A DNA stretch of 64,000 nt from NCBI RefSeq assembly GCF_014384995.1, contig NZ_JACRSY010000010.1:60733-124732 (forward strand), given 5' to 3'. This DNA comes from Zhenhengia yiwuensis. Its GTDB lineage: Bacteria; Bacillota; Clostridia; Lachnospirales; Cellulosilyticaceae. The translations under genes were made by a program, and so were the position numbers. Of the stretch, positions 44,933 through 54,207 are shown piece after piece. The notes under the pieces were generated by a model. It was not told the DNA's origin, did not search any database, and was given only the letters and a program-made list of their open reading frames with translations. Numbering within the stretch: position 1 is the first letter of the stretch; the number at the start of each line of letters is the position of its first letter.

Positions 44933-47104
44933 ATGTCAAAAGTTAGAGTTTATGAAATAGCAAAGAAGCTTAATATTAGTACAAAAGAAATCCTTGATCA
45001 ATTAAAGGAATATGGTTTTGACGTACATAGCCATATGAGTTCCTTACAAGATGAAGAAGTGAAACTCATTATTGACTACTATAATCAAGATAAACCTAAA
45101 AATCAAATAATCCATGAGGTTAATACTACCGAAAAAACTGAGCCACCAACTGAACTGATTATACAACAAAAAGAGGCTAACTTTTCAAAAGCTCCTGAAG
45201 TAGAGCGACGTATGCCAGATTTAACACATCATAAGAAATCAACAAAAAGTAAAAATAAAAAGAAAAATAAAAAAGCGGAAAAAGCAGAAAAGGCAGGAAA
45301 TATGGGACAACAAACTAACTTAGGGAATGATACGATGATTACAGAAGACGATATTAAAGTAATTGAAATACCAGCATCTATTAGCGTAAGAGATTTAGCT
45401 GATAAAATGGGTATTGCTGCAATTGAAATTATTAAATGTTTAATGAAAAAAGGCAAGATGGCTACAATTAATCAAGAAATTGATTTTGAACTTGCAAGTC
45501 AGGTAGCAGAAGAATTCGAAGTAATTGTAGAACTTGAAGAAGAGAAAGATTTACTTGAAGAAATCTTTAAAGAAGTAGAAGATAAAGAGGAAGATTTAGA
45601 AGCAAGACCACCAGTTGTAGTTGTAATGGGTCACGTTGACCATGGTAAAACATCTTTATTAGATGCAATTCGTTCAACACATGTTACATCAAGAGAAGCA
45701 GGTGGTATTACACAACATATCGGTGCTTCAACAGTAACTTTAAATGGTAAGAAAATTACTTTCCTTGATACACCTGGGCATGAGGCATTCACAGCAATGC
45801 GTATGAGAGGTGCTCAGGTAACAGATATTGCTATCTTAGTAGTAGCAGCAGATGATGGGGTAATGCCTCAAACAATCGAAGCGATTAACCATGCTCGAGC
45901 AGCAGGTGTTGAAATTATCGTTGCAGTCAATAAAATGGATAAACCAGGTGCAAACCCTGATCGTGTTAAACAAGAATTAGCAGATCAAGGCTTACTTGTT
46001 GAAGACTGGGGCGGTGATACAATCTGTGTACCAGTATCAGCACTTAAAGGGGAAGGTCTTGATACCCTTCTTGAAATGATTTTATTAGTAGCTGAAATGA
46101 ATGATTACAAATCAAATCCAAACTGTAAAGCACGTGGTACTATTGTAGAAGCACAACTTGATAAAGGACGTGGTCCAGTAGCAACTGTACTTGTTCAACG
46201 TGGTACTTTAAAAGTAGGTGACCCAGTTGTTGCAGGTACAGCATATGGTAGAATCCGTGCTATGGTAGATGACAAAGGTCGCCAAGTGAAGAAAGCTGGT
46301 CCATCTACACCAGTTGAAATTTTAGGTTTATCAGAAGTTCCAGTAGCAGGCGATATGTTCTATGTTGCAAATAGCGATAAACAAGCACGTCAAGCTGCTG
46401 AGAAAGTAAAAGCACAAGGACGTTTACAAATTCTTGGACAATCTCAACAAAAAGTATCTTTAGATGATTTATTCAATCAAATTCAAGAAGGGCAAGTAAA
46501 AGATCTTAATATTATTGTTAAAGCGGACGTTCAAGGTTCAGTTGAAGCTGTTAAACAAAGTTTAGAACGTCTTTCAAATGAAGAAGTACGTATCCGCATT
46601 ATTCATGGTGCAGTAGGTGCTATTACAGAGTCTGACCTTATGCTTGCATCTGCATCAGGAGCAATCATCATTGGTTTCAATGTTAGACCAGATGCTGCAA
46701 CAAAGGCTATTGCAGATAGAGAAGAAATCGATATTAGACTTTACCGTGTTATCTACAATGCAATTGAGGATATTAAAGCAGCTATGAAAGGTATGCTTGA
46801 TCCAGAATTCGTTGAAAAAGTAACAGGACATATTGAAATCCGTCAAACATTCAAAGTATCTGGTGTAGGAACAGTTGGTGGTGGATATGTATTAGATGGT
46901 AAAGTTGCTCGTCATAGTGGTATCCGTATTGTACGTGATGGTATTGTTGTTTACGAAGGTAAACTTGCATCTCTTAAACGTTTCAAAGATGACGTTAAAG
47001 AAGTTAACACAGGCTATGAATGTGGTGTTATGTTTGAACGCTTCAATGATATTAAAGAAGGCGATATAGCAGAAGCCTTTATTATGGAAGAAGTTCCAAG
47101 ATAG
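44933..47104 (+). CDS. infB: Translation initiation factor IF-2
   Basis: 723 residues. It delivers initiator tRNA and joins subunits. An N-terminal helical IF2N domain (RVYEIAKKLNISTKEILDQL), a Lys-rich linker (near 100-120), a second IF2N, the G domain with VMGHVDHGKTSLLD, DTPGHEAF and NKMDKP, then beta barrels and the C-terminal fMet-tRNA domain. GGAGGTGG precedes the ATG. rbfA follows by 11 bases. Confidence 0.98.
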   Translation: MSKVRVYEIAKKLNISTKEILDQLKEYGFDVHSHMSSLQDEEVKLIIDYYNQDKPKNQIIHEVNTTEKTEPPTELIIQQKEANFSKAPEVERRMPDLTHHKKSTKSKNKKKNKKAEKAEKAGNMGQQTNLGNDTMITEDDIKVIEIPASISVRDLADKMGIAAIEIIKCLMKKGKMATINQEIDFELASQVAEEFEVIVELEEEKDLLEEIFKEVEDKEEDLEARPPVVVVMGHVDHGKTSLLDAIRSTHVTSREAGGITQHIGASTVTLNGKKITFLDTPGHEAFTAMRMRGAQVTDIAILVVAADDGVMPQTIEAINHARAAGVEIIVAVNKMDKPGANPDRVKQELADQGLLVEDWGGDTICVPVSALKGEGLDTLLEMILLVAEMNDYKSNPNCKARGTIVEAQLDKGRGPVATVLVQRGTLKVGDPVVAGTAYGRIRAMVDDKGRQVKKAGPSTPVEILGLSEVPVAGDMFYVANSDKQARQAAEKVKAQGRLQILGQSQQKVSLDDLFNQIQEGQVKDLNIIVKADVQGSVEAVKQSLERLSNEEVRIRIIHGAVGAITESDLMLASASGAIIIGFNVRPDAATKAIADREEIDIRLYRVIYNAIEDIKAAMKGMLDPEFVEKVTGHIEIRQTFKVSGVGTVGGGYVLDGKVARHSGIRIVRDGIVVYEGKLASLKRFKDDVKEVNTGYECGVMFERFNDIKEGDIAEAFIMEEVPR

Positions 47105-47115
47105 GAGGTGACATA

Positions 47116-47481
47116 ATGGCCAGTCAACGTATTATTAAAATTAACGAAGCAATTCGCAAAGAATTATCAGAACTTGTACGCTCAGAAATCAAAGATCCTC
47201 GTGTATCTGGTGCTATGATTTCTGTTGTTGATGTGGATACAACAAATGATTTAAAGTTTGCTAAAGTATTTATTAGCGTACTAGAAGAAAGCAAAAAAGA
47301 AGATGTCCTTGTAGGACTTAATGCGGCAGGAGGTTTTTTACGTAAAGAGATTGCAAGACGCATTAACTTACGTAATACCCCACAGCTGATCTTTAAATTA
47401 GATGAAACTATTGCTTATGGTATGAAAATGTCTAAGATGATTGATGATGTCTTAAAGGATAGTGAGAGTAATGAACTTTAA
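47116..47481 (+). CDS. rbfA: Ribosome-binding factor A
   Basis: 121 residues with the KH-like RbfA fold: RIIKINEAIRKELSELVRSE, ISVVDVDTTNDLKFAKVFIS, RRINLRNTPQLIFKLDETIAYG. It binds the 30S neck during maturation and cold adaptation. AGGAGGTGA precedes the ATG. Its end overlaps nrnA by 11 bases. Confidence 0.96.
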   Translation: MASQRIIKINEAIRKELSELVRSEIKDPRVSGAMISVVDVDTTNDLKFAKVFISVLEESKKEDVLVGLNAAGGFLRKEIARRINLRNTPQLIFKLDETIAYGMKMSKMIDDVLKDSESNEL

Positions 47482-48430
47482 AGCTATTCTTGAAGTGATA
47501 AAAAATGCTAACTCTATAGTAATAAGTGCACACACTAACCCCGATGGCGATGCTATCGGGGCTATGGTGGCTATGGGCCATCTTTGTGCTTACTATAAAA
47601 AAAGTTATACCGTTTTATTAGAGCAATCTTCCAAGGCTTTTAGTTATCTTTTAAAAGGGTGTCATTATGCATTTGATTTAAAAGACACGGTAGATACTTT
47701 TATTGCTTTAGATTGTGGAAATTTAGAACGCTTAGTAGGTTATGATGCTTATTTTGATAAGGCTCAACATACTATTAATATTGATCATCATATAAGTAAT
47801 ACAAAGTTTGCTCAGTATAATTATGTAGATGCAGAAGCTTCTTCTACAAGTGAACTCATCTATAGGCTTATTAAAGAGGGAAATATACCTGTAAATGTAG
47901 AAATAGCTAAGGCGCTTTATACAGGTCTTTTAACAGACACAGGTGGCTTTAGGCATTCTTGTACGTGTCCCAGCACACTTTTAGCAGTAGCAGAGCTTAT
48001 TCAATTCCCTTTTAATTTTAGTGAACTTTACGAAAAGATTTTATGTGAAAAATCTTTAGCAACAGCTAAACTGCAAGCTAAAGCTGTAGAACATATGAAG
48101 CAAATGAATAAACCAGGTATGTATTTAAGTTATATTACTTCTGAAGATATTGCACGAAGTGAGGCTTCTAAAGAAGATATAGACGGCGTAGTAAGTTATT
48201 TAAAGACAATCAAAGGAACAGAGCTTATTGCTTTTATTTATCCAAAAGGAACAGATTCACAGACTTATAAATTAAGTATGAGAAGTAATCCACCTTTCAA
48301 TGTAGCTGCCTTTTGTGAGCAATTTAATGGTGGTGGACATGAAAGAGCTGCTGGTGCAACTTTAGAGGGTACACTTGAAGAAGTACTTAAACATGTTCAA
48401 GATGCCACTTGTGCCTTTATGGAAAGTTAG
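47471..48430 (+). CDS. nrnA: DHH-family nanoRNase / pAp phosphatase NrnA
   Basis: 319 residues. DHH phosphoesterase: HTNPDGDAIGAMVAMGHL, ALDCGN, the DHH motif in NIDHHISNTKF, TDTGGFRH and the C-terminal DHHA1 motif FNGGGHERAAGATL. The family degrades 2-5 nt RNAs and pAp. The ATG at 47471 is preferred, and a GTG at 47462 is an alternative. It sits between rbfA and truB, as in many Firmicutes. Confidence 0.95.
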   Translation: MNFKAILEVIKNANSIVISAHTNPDGDAIGAMVAMGHLCAYYKKSYTVLLEQSSKAFSYLLKGCHYAFDLKDTVDTFIALDCGNLERLVGYDAYFDKAQHTINIDHHISNTKFAQYNYVDAEASSTSELIYRLIKEGNIPVNVEIAKALYTGLLTDTGGFRHSCTCPSTLLAVAELIQFPFNFSELYEKILCEKSLATAKLQAKAVEHMKQMNKPGMYLSYITSEDIARSEASKEDIDGVVSYLKTIKGTELIAFIYPKGTDSQTYKLSMRSNPPFNVAAFCEQFNGGGHERAAGATLEGTLEEVLKHVQDATCAFMES

Positions 48431-48442
48431 AAAGAGGTTATT

Positions 48443-49333
48443 ATGTTAAACGGTATATTAAACATCTATAAAGAAAAAGGTTTTACTTCCCATGATGTGG
48501 TAGCCAAAGCTAGAGGTATTTTGCGTGAAAGAAAAATTGGTCATACTGGAACGCTTGATCCTGATGCAGAAGGGGTGTTACCTTTATGTATAGGCAAAGC
48601 AACTAAGGTAGTTCCTTATTTAACAGATGCGGATAAATGCTATGAAGCGACTGTTAAATTAGGCGCATATACTACAACAGAAGATGCATCTGGTGAAATC
48701 CTTGAAACTTTTGATGTAAATGTTACAAGGAGTCAGGTAGAGGAAGTTGTTAAAAGCTTTGAAGGTCCCTATACACAAACACCTCCTATGTATTCAGCTA
48801 TTAAGGTGAATGGTGTAAGACTCTATGAATTAGCTAGAAAAGGTATTGTAGTCGATAGACCAAGTCGAGATGTTTACCTTACAAGTTGTAATTTAATAGA
48901 GTGGATTGATGATACAACCTTTAAAATCCGTGTAGACTGTACAAAGGGTACTTATATTCGTACACTTTGTACAGATATAGGTAGAGCTTTAGGTTGTGGA
49001 GCTTACATGGAATATCTTTTAAGAGTACGAGTAGGCCATTATTGCCTAGAGGATAGTCTGACATTAGGAGCATTAGAAAGTCATAAGCATGAGATAGATA
49101 AGTATATTGAGCCGGTAGAAGAAATGTTTGGGAATTATCCTAAGATTACTATTTTACACACTTATAATAAATATCTTTATAATGGCAATGCACTTCCTTT
49201 TAAGTCAGCTCAGCTATTACCAGAACAATTAGGTCAATTCGTACGTATCTATGATGAAGAAGGTACTTTTAGGGGTATTTATAAAGTTAATAATAAGTTA
49301 CAGCAATTTATAGTAGAGAAATTATTTATTTGA
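48443..49333 (+). CDS. truB: tRNA pseudouridine(55) synthase TruB
   Basis: 296 residues. It makes psi55 in the T-loop of tRNAs. The catalytic Asp lies in IGHTGTLDPDAEGVLPLCIG, with YEATVKLGAYTTTEDASGE and CTKGTYIRTLCTDIGRAL. AAAGAGG precedes the ATG. Next to ribF, the usual pair. Confidence 0.97.
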   Translation: MLNGILNIYKEKGFTSHDVVAKARGILRERKIGHTGTLDPDAEGVLPLCIGKATKVVPYLTDADKCYEATVKLGAYTTTEDASGEILETFDVNVTRSQVEEVVKSFEGPYTQTPPMYSAIKVNGVRLYELARKGIVVDRPSRDVYLTSCNLIEWIDDTTFKIRVDCTKGTYIRTLCTDIGRALGCGAYMEYLLRVRVGHYCLEDSLTLGALESHKHEIDKYIEPVEEMFGNYPKITILHTYNKYLYNGNALPFKSAQLLPEQLGQFVRIYDEEGTFRGIYKVNNKLQQFIVEKLFI

Positions 49334-49354
49334 TTTTTAGAAGGAGGTGGGGTA

Positions 49355-50284
49355 GTGCAATATATTTGTGGGTCAACAGACATACAAATAACAGGAGAAA
49401 GTGTAGTTGTATTAGGGAATTTTGATGGTGTACATAAAGGCCATCAAATGCTTTTACATGAGGCAAAAGCAAATGCAAAAGAAAATAACCTAATGGCTAT
49501 TGCACTATCTTTTTATCCTCACCCTACGTGGGTGCTAGGCAATAATCCTAAGCCTCTTGTTATGTCTAGGCAAGACCGTAAGCATCAAATTAAAGCAGAA
49601 GGCATGGATCTTTTTATTGAATATCCTTTTACCGTAGATTTTGCACATATTAGTCCTGATATATTCTTTAAAGATGTTCTTGTAGATAAACTTCATGCAA
49701 GAGTAGTCGTTGTTGGTAGCAACTATTTCTTTGGCAAAAATAAAGTAGGGAATGTAGATTATATGAAAGTACTTGGAGAAAAGTATGATGTAGAAATTCT
49801 AGTAGTAGATACGGTTAAAAAAGATGGACAGGTTATATCAAGTACACATATTCGTCAATTGATTAGCGAAGGTAAGATGGAAGAAGCCGAAAGCTTTCTT
49901 GGTCATCCTTATACAGTTATTGGAACAGTTGTACATGGTAAAAAATTAGGGAGAACCATTGGCTTTCCAACAATTAATATGATTGCAGATCCAGCTCGTA
50001 TCCATCCACCTAACGGTGTCTATGCTACAACAGTAAAGGTATATAATCATGAATATATGGGTATAACTAATGTAGGCTATAATCCAACGGTTGGCAGTAG
50101 CTACAAAATGATAGAAACACATATTATTGATTTTACAGGTGAAATTTATGGTGAAGAAGTAGAAGTAGCTTTCCATAAGTTTATTAGACCTGAACAGAAA
50201 TTCGATAATGTAGAAGAACTTTCTAAACAAATTGCAAGAGATACACAGACAGGCAAAAAATTTTTAAGCACACATATGAAATAG
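49355..50284 (+). CDS. ribF: Bifunctional riboflavin kinase / FAD synthetase
   Basis: 309 residues. The N-terminal nucleotidyltransferase (VVLGNFDGVHKGHQML, HIRQLISEG) makes FAD from FMN, and the C-terminal kinase (GRTIGFPTINM, PPNGVYATTV) makes FMN. GTG start at 49355 after AAGGAGGTGG. rpsO follows with its own promoter and leader. Confidence 0.97.
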   Translation: MQYICGSTDIQITGESVVVLGNFDGVHKGHQMLLHEAKANAKENNLMAIALSFYPHPTWVLGNNPKPLVMSRQDRKHQIKAEGMDLFIEYPFTVDFAHISPDIFFKDVLVDKLHARVVVVGSNYFFGKNKVGNVDYMKVLGEKYDVEILVVDTVKKDGQVISSTHIRQLISEGKMEEAESFLGHPYTVIGTVVHGKKLGRTIGFPTINMIADPARIHPPNGVYATTVKVYNHEYMGITNVGYNPTVGSSYKMIETHIIDFTGEIYGEEVEVAFHKFIRPEQKFDNVEELSKQIARDTQTGKKFLSTHMK

Positions 50285-50395
50285 TTTACAAGCTTAAAGG
50301 CGTGTGCTATACTAATTAAGTATTTAAGCCGTTACTCAGATAGTGGACACTCCGACCTTATCTTAGTTATCGGATAGATTGAAATTATAGGAGGA
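50285..50395 (+). promoter_or_regulatory. rpsO promoter and S15 leader
   Basis: TTTACA (50285-50290), 17 bases and TATACT (50308-50313) directly after ribF. The leader between about 50328 and 50380 contains imperfectly paired segments (CAGATA with TATCTTAG and others) ending near the GGAGG. S15 leaders that repress their own translation are well known, and several unrelated folds exist. I call this one by position and pairing only. Confidence 0.6.
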
Positions 50396-50402
50396 AATAA
50401 CA

Positions 50403-50666
50403 ATGACTAAAGAATTCAAACAAGAAATTATGCAAAAATACGCAAGAACTGCTAATGATACTGGTTCTCCAGAAGTACAAATCGCACTTCTTACAGAAAG
50501 AATCAACCACTTAACAGAGCACTTACGTACACACAAAAAAGACCACCACTCACGTCGTGGATTATTTCTTATGATCGGTAAAAGAAGAGGTCTTTTAGAC
50601 TACTTAATCAAAACAGATATCGAAAGATACCGTGCTATCATTAAAGATTTAGGTATCAGAAAATAA
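50403..50666 (+). CDS. rpsO: 30S ribosomal protein S15
   Basis: 87 residues: YARTANDTGSPEVQIALLTERINHLTEHLRTHKKDHHSRRGL, the universal S15 pattern, and a C-terminal helix ending LGIRK. S15 nucleates the 30S platform. AGGAGG precedes the ATG. A terminator follows before pnp. Confidence 0.99.
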   Translation: MTKEFKQEIMQKYARTANDTGSPEVQIALLTERINHLTEHLRTHKKDHHSRRGLFLMIGKRRGLLDYLIKTDIERYRAIIKDLGIRK

Positions 50667-50682
50667 TAATTTTAAACAGGAC

Positions 50683-50708
50683 AGGGTGGAGGCATTCCAC
50701 CCTTTTTT
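50683..50708 (+). terminator. Intrinsic terminator after rpsO
   Basis: AGGGTGGA with TCCACCCT, a short loop and six T residues. Confidence 0.9.
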
Positions 50709-50833
50709 GTAATATTATAGAGGAATGAGCATACTTATTGTGCAATGTTAAAAGGATTTAATATCTAAATCTTTCTAAGATTGCGCAAGTTATGTCTCTC
50801 TTCCTCAAATAAAATCGAAAGGGGAAATTGATT

Positions 50834-52963
50834 ATGATAAAAAATTATTCAACTACTTTAGCCGGTAGACCACTTAAAGTTGAAATTGGTAAAATGGCAG
50901 GGCTTGCAAATGGTAGTGCACTTGTAAGTTATGGTGAAACAGTTATTTTAGCAACAGTTGTTGCAAGTGAGGAACCAAAAGAAGGGATTGACTTCTTCCC
51001 TCTTAGTGTAAATTATGAAGAAAAATTCTATGCAGTAGGTAGAATTCCTGGTGGTTATATTAAACGTGAAGGGCGTCCTTCAGAAAGAGCAATTTTAACA
51101 TCACGTGTTATTGACCGTCCAATGCGTCCTCTTTTCCCAAAAGATTACCGTAATGATGTCGTGATTACAACAACAGTTATGGCAGTAGATCAAGACTGTA
51201 GCTCAGAAGTAACAGCTATGATTGCAGCTTCACTTGTTGTAGATATTTCGGATATTCCTTTTGCAGGTCCAGTTGGTTCCGTACAAGTAGGTTATGTAGA
51301 TGGTGAGCTTATCATCAATCCGACTTCAGCACAAAGAGAAGTAAGTGAACTTGCTTTAACAGTATCTTCAAGTAGCTCTAAAGTTATGATGATTGAAGCT
51401 GGTGCTAATGAAATTGATGATGATCTTATGTTTGAAGCAATTATGAAAGCACATGCAGTAAACCAAGAAATTGTTAACTTTATTAATGAAATCAAAGCAG
51501 ACTGTGGTAAAGCTAAGAAAGAAGATTATGTAAGATTTACAGTTCCAGAAGAAATTGTAGCAGAAATTACAGCTATCATTGGCGATGAACGTATGGAACA
51601 AGCTGTATTTACAGATGATAAACAAGTGCGTGAACAACAACTTAAAACATTAAAAGAAGAAGTAACTCAAAAACTTACTGAAGAAGGTAAAGAAGAACAC
51701 TTAGCTTATTTAGGCGAAGCTTTCTATAACTTCGAAAAGAAAACAGTAAGACGTATGATTTTAAGACAACATAAACGTCCAGATGGTCGTGCATTGGATG
51801 AAATTCGTCCACTTTCAGCAGAAGTTGACTTATTGCCTCGCGTACATGGCTCAGGTATGTTTACACGTGGTCAAACACAAGTACTTACTGTAACAACTCT
51901 TGGACCTTTAGCAGATACACAAACTTTAGATGGTTTAGATGAATTAGAAGTATCTAAACGTTATATGCATCACTATAACTTCCCTCCTTATTCAGTAGGT
52001 GAAGCACGTGCACCACGTGCACCAGGACGTCGTGAAATTGGACATGGTGCTTTAGCAGAACGTGCACTTATTCCAGTATTACCATCAGAAAATGAATTCC
52101 CATATGCTATTCGTACAGTATCTGAAGTATTAAGCTCTAATGGTTCAACTTCACAAGCAAGTATCTGTGGTTCTTCACTTTCATTAATGGCAGCAGGTGT
52201 ACCCATTAAGTCCGCTGTTGCAGGTATTTCTGTTGGTCTTGTAACAGGAGAAACAGATGATGATTTTGTTATGCTTACAGATATTCAAGGGCTAGAAGAC
52301 TTCTTTGGAGATATGGACTTTAAAGTAGGTGGTACACATAAAGGAATTACAGCAATCCAAATGGATATGAAAATTCAAGGTTTAACACCGGAAATTATTA
52401 AACAAGCTTTTGAACAAACAAGAAAAGCACGTACCTATATCTTAGATGATATTATGGCTAAAGCAATTGATATGCCAAGAGAAGAACTTTCTCCATATGC
52501 ACCACGTATTACTCAAATTACAATCAATCCTGAAAAAATTAGTGAAGTTATTGGACCAAAAGGTAAAACAATTAATAAGATTATTGATGAAACAGGCGTT
52601 AAAATTGATATTGAAGATGATGGACGCGTATTCATTTGCGGTATTGATGCTGAAAAAACAAAACGTGCCATCGAAATTATCGAAGGTATTGCCAAAGATA
52701 TTGAAGCAGGTCAAGTTTATACAGGTAAAGTTGTAAGACTTATGAACTTTGGAGCATTTGTTGAGCTTTTACCAGGTAAAGAAGGTCTTGTGCACATTTC
52801 TCAACTTGCACATGAACGTGTAGAAAAAGTAGAAGATGTAGTGAATGTAGGGGATACTATCGAGGTTAAAGTTATTGAAATAGATAAACAAGGACGTGTT
52901 AACCTATCAAGAAAAGTACTCCTTGAAAAGCCTAAAAAAGAAGAAGCAAAAACTGAACAATAA
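50834..52963 (+). CDS. pnp: Polynucleotide phosphorylase
   Basis: 709 residues. The 3'-5' phosphorolytic exoribonuclease of the degradosome. Two RNase PH cores (FYAVGRIPGGYIKREGRPSE, then RRIGHGALAERAL-type and TDIQGLEDFFGDMDFKVGGT), a KH domain (EVIGPKGKTINKIIDETGV) and an S1 domain (GKVVRLMNFGAFVELLPGKEGLVHIS). ATG at 50834 is better spaced from AAAGGGG than a TTG at 50828. A 15-base perfect hairpin follows the gene. Confidence 0.98.
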   Translation: MIKNYSTTLAGRPLKVEIGKMAGLANGSALVSYGETVILATVVASEEPKEGIDFFPLSVNYEEKFYAVGRIPGGYIKREGRPSERAILTSRVIDRPMRPLFPKDYRNDVVITTTVMAVDQDCSSEVTAMIAASLVVDISDIPFAGPVGSVQVGYVDGELIINPTSAQREVSELALTVSSSSSKVMMIEAGANEIDDDLMFEAIMKAHAVNQEIVNFINEIKADCGKAKKEDYVRFTVPEEIVAEITAIIGDERMEQAVFTDDKQVREQQLKTLKEEVTQKLTEEGKEEHLAYLGEAFYNFEKKTVRRMILRQHKRPDGRALDEIRPLSAEVDLLPRVHGSGMFTRGQTQVLTVTTLGPLADTQTLDGLDELEVSKRYMHHYNFPPYSVGEARAPRAPGRREIGHGALAERALIPVLPSENEFPYAIRTVSEVLSSNGSTSQASICGSSLSLMAAGVPIKSAVAGISVGLVTGETDDDFVMLTDIQGLEDFFGDMDFKVGGTHKGITAIQMDMKIQGLTPEIIKQAFEQTRKARTYILDDIMAKAIDMPREELSPYAPRITQITINPEKISEVIGPKGKTINKIIDETGVKIDIEDDGRVFICGIDAEKTKRAIEIIEGIAKDIEAGQVYTGKVVRLMNFGAFVELLPGKEGLVHISQLAHERVEKVEDVVNVGDTIEVKVIEIDKQGRVNLSRKVLLEKPKKEEAKTEQ

Positions 52964-52964
52964 T

Positions 52965-52998
52965 TAGAAGGGTATCTACTTTGGTAGATACCCTTCTA
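52965..52998 (+). terminator. Hairpin after pnp
   Basis: TAGAAGGGTATCTAC pairs perfectly with GTAGATACCCTTCTA around TTTG. No T run follows, so it may be a stability or processing hairpin, or a terminator of low efficiency. Confidence 0.7.
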
Positions 52999-53046
52999 CA
53001 TGCATATTGCTATTTGTAATGATTGTTATTAGGGAAGTAGAAGAGC

Positions 53047-53250
53047 ATGAATCAACATAATCGTTTTAAAGCAGGGCTAAAGAAAGCAATGCCTATTGCA
53101 TTAGGCTATTTTCCGGTATCATTTACTTTTGGTATTATGGCTTCTGGTGGAGGCATAGATCCTATAACGGCAACTATCATTTCACTTACCAATTTTACCT
53201 CTGCAGGGCTATTTCCTATTAAAGAGGAGGATTATACAAGATGTACATAG
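53047..53250 (+). pseudogene. azlC: azlC with an internal deletion
   Basis: 67 codons against about 230 for intact AzlC. The first 55 residues match the AzlC N-terminus (FKAGLKKAMPIALGYFPVSFTFGIM ... ISLTNFTSAG). The frame then runs straight into a short charged tail that overlaps the azlD start, as a native azlC end would. This fits an in-frame deletion of roughly 160-170 codons. AzlC and AzlD together export branched-chain amino acids and analogues, so the exporter should be non-functional. Confidence 0.8.
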
Positions 53251-53537
53251 TTTTAGCAATTTTAGTGATTGCCCTTGTAACTTATTTACCAAGGGTTGGC
53301 CCCTTAATTCTTATGAAAAAGAAAATAGAGTCTAAATTTCTACAGTCTTTTTTATATTATGTGCCCTATACAGTATTGGCTTCCATCACCTTTCCAGCTA
53401 TTTTTCATTCGACAGGAAGGTTATTAAGTGGTATAGTAGGTGCAGGGATAAGCATAGTACTTGCTTACTTAGGTGGAAGTTTGCTTCAAGTATCGCTTGT
53501 TGCAGTCATTAGCATTTATATTATGAATCTATTTTAG
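53241..53537 (+). CDS. azlD: AzlD-family membrane protein (branched-chain amino acid export subunit)
   Basis: 98 residues with three or four membrane helices. AzlD signature near the N-terminus: ALVTYLPRVGPLILMKKKI, then FLYYVPYTVLASITFPAIF. It overlaps the deleted azlC by ten bases, with AGAGGAGG as ribosome binding site. It appears intact but lacks a complete partner here. Confidence 0.88.
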   Translation: MYIVLAILVIALVTYLPRVGPLILMKKKIESKFLQSFLYYVPYTVLASITFPAIFHSTGRLLSGIVGAGISIVLAYLGGSLLQVSLVAVISIYIMNLF

Positions 53538-53590
53538 AGGGTGAAATTATTTTAATCAGGATTAAACAGAACGACTTTACAAAAAAACGT

Positions 53591-54163
53591 ATGGCACATT
53601 TATTTGCAGAAGCATTTTATGATGATCCACTTTATCTGTATATGTTTCCAGATAATACAACTAGAATAGAAGTATTGGAGCTTTTCTTTAGAACTTATTT
53701 AGATATATATGGAAAATACGGTGACATTGTTACAACTTCTGAAGATTTAACTGCAATAGCCTACATTTATTATGAAGAGCGATTTGAGAATAAATTACTT
53801 TATTATAAAGATTTATTTTTTGCGACCTTTAGGCTGATTGATTTCTTAAGGTTTATAAGTTTGAAGGATATTAGACGTATGATTAAAACAGTCAAAAAGA
53901 TGTCTTCAAATTGGATTGATGAGGTGGTACAAGGTAATTATATACACCTTGATTTATTAGCAGTTCAAAGAGACTATAGAGGGTTAGGCAAAGCTAAACA
54001 GCTTATTGAATATGTAATTAATGAAGCAAAAGTTAAAAATTTACCACTTACACTTGAAACACAGAATTTAGATAATACTGAGATTTATAAACACTTTAAT
54101 TTCGAAACAGTAGAAGAGATTTCTTATGAACATATGGTGCAATATTGTATGTTGCATAAGTAA
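53591..54163 (+). CDS. GNAT-family N-acetyltransferase
   Basis: 190 residues from the first ATG. It has the acetyl-CoA binding motif region YIHLDLLAVQRDYRGLGKAKQLIEYVI and the C-terminal YKHFNFETVEEISYEH, so it is a GNAT. The substrate is unknown. The ATG at 53591 has no ribosome binding site. The frame is open upstream, where IRIKQNDFTKKR looks like genuine family N-terminus, and GAGGGTG at 53537-53543 is well spaced for an ATT at 53549. Initiation may therefore be upstream with a non-standard codon. Confidence 0.82.
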   Translation: MAHLFAEAFYDDPLYLYMFPDNTTRIEVLELFFRTYLDIYGKYGDIVTTSEDLTAIAYIYYEERFENKLLYYKDLFFATFRLIDFLRFISLKDIRRMIKTVKKMSSNWIDEVVQGNYIHLDLLAVQRDYRGLGKAKQLIEYVINEAKVKNLPLTLETQNLDNTEIYKHFNFETVEEISYEHMVQYCMLHK

Positions 54164-54194
54164 AAAAGTACCCTTAATAAAGGGTACTTTTTTT
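54162..54194 (+). terminator. Bidirectional terminator between the GNAT and LacI genes
   Basis: AAAAAAGTACCCTT with AAGGGTACTTTTTTT around AATA. A on the left and T on the right let it serve both converging genes. Confidence 0.93.
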
Positions 54195-54207
54195 ATGTAT
54201 ATTGAAG

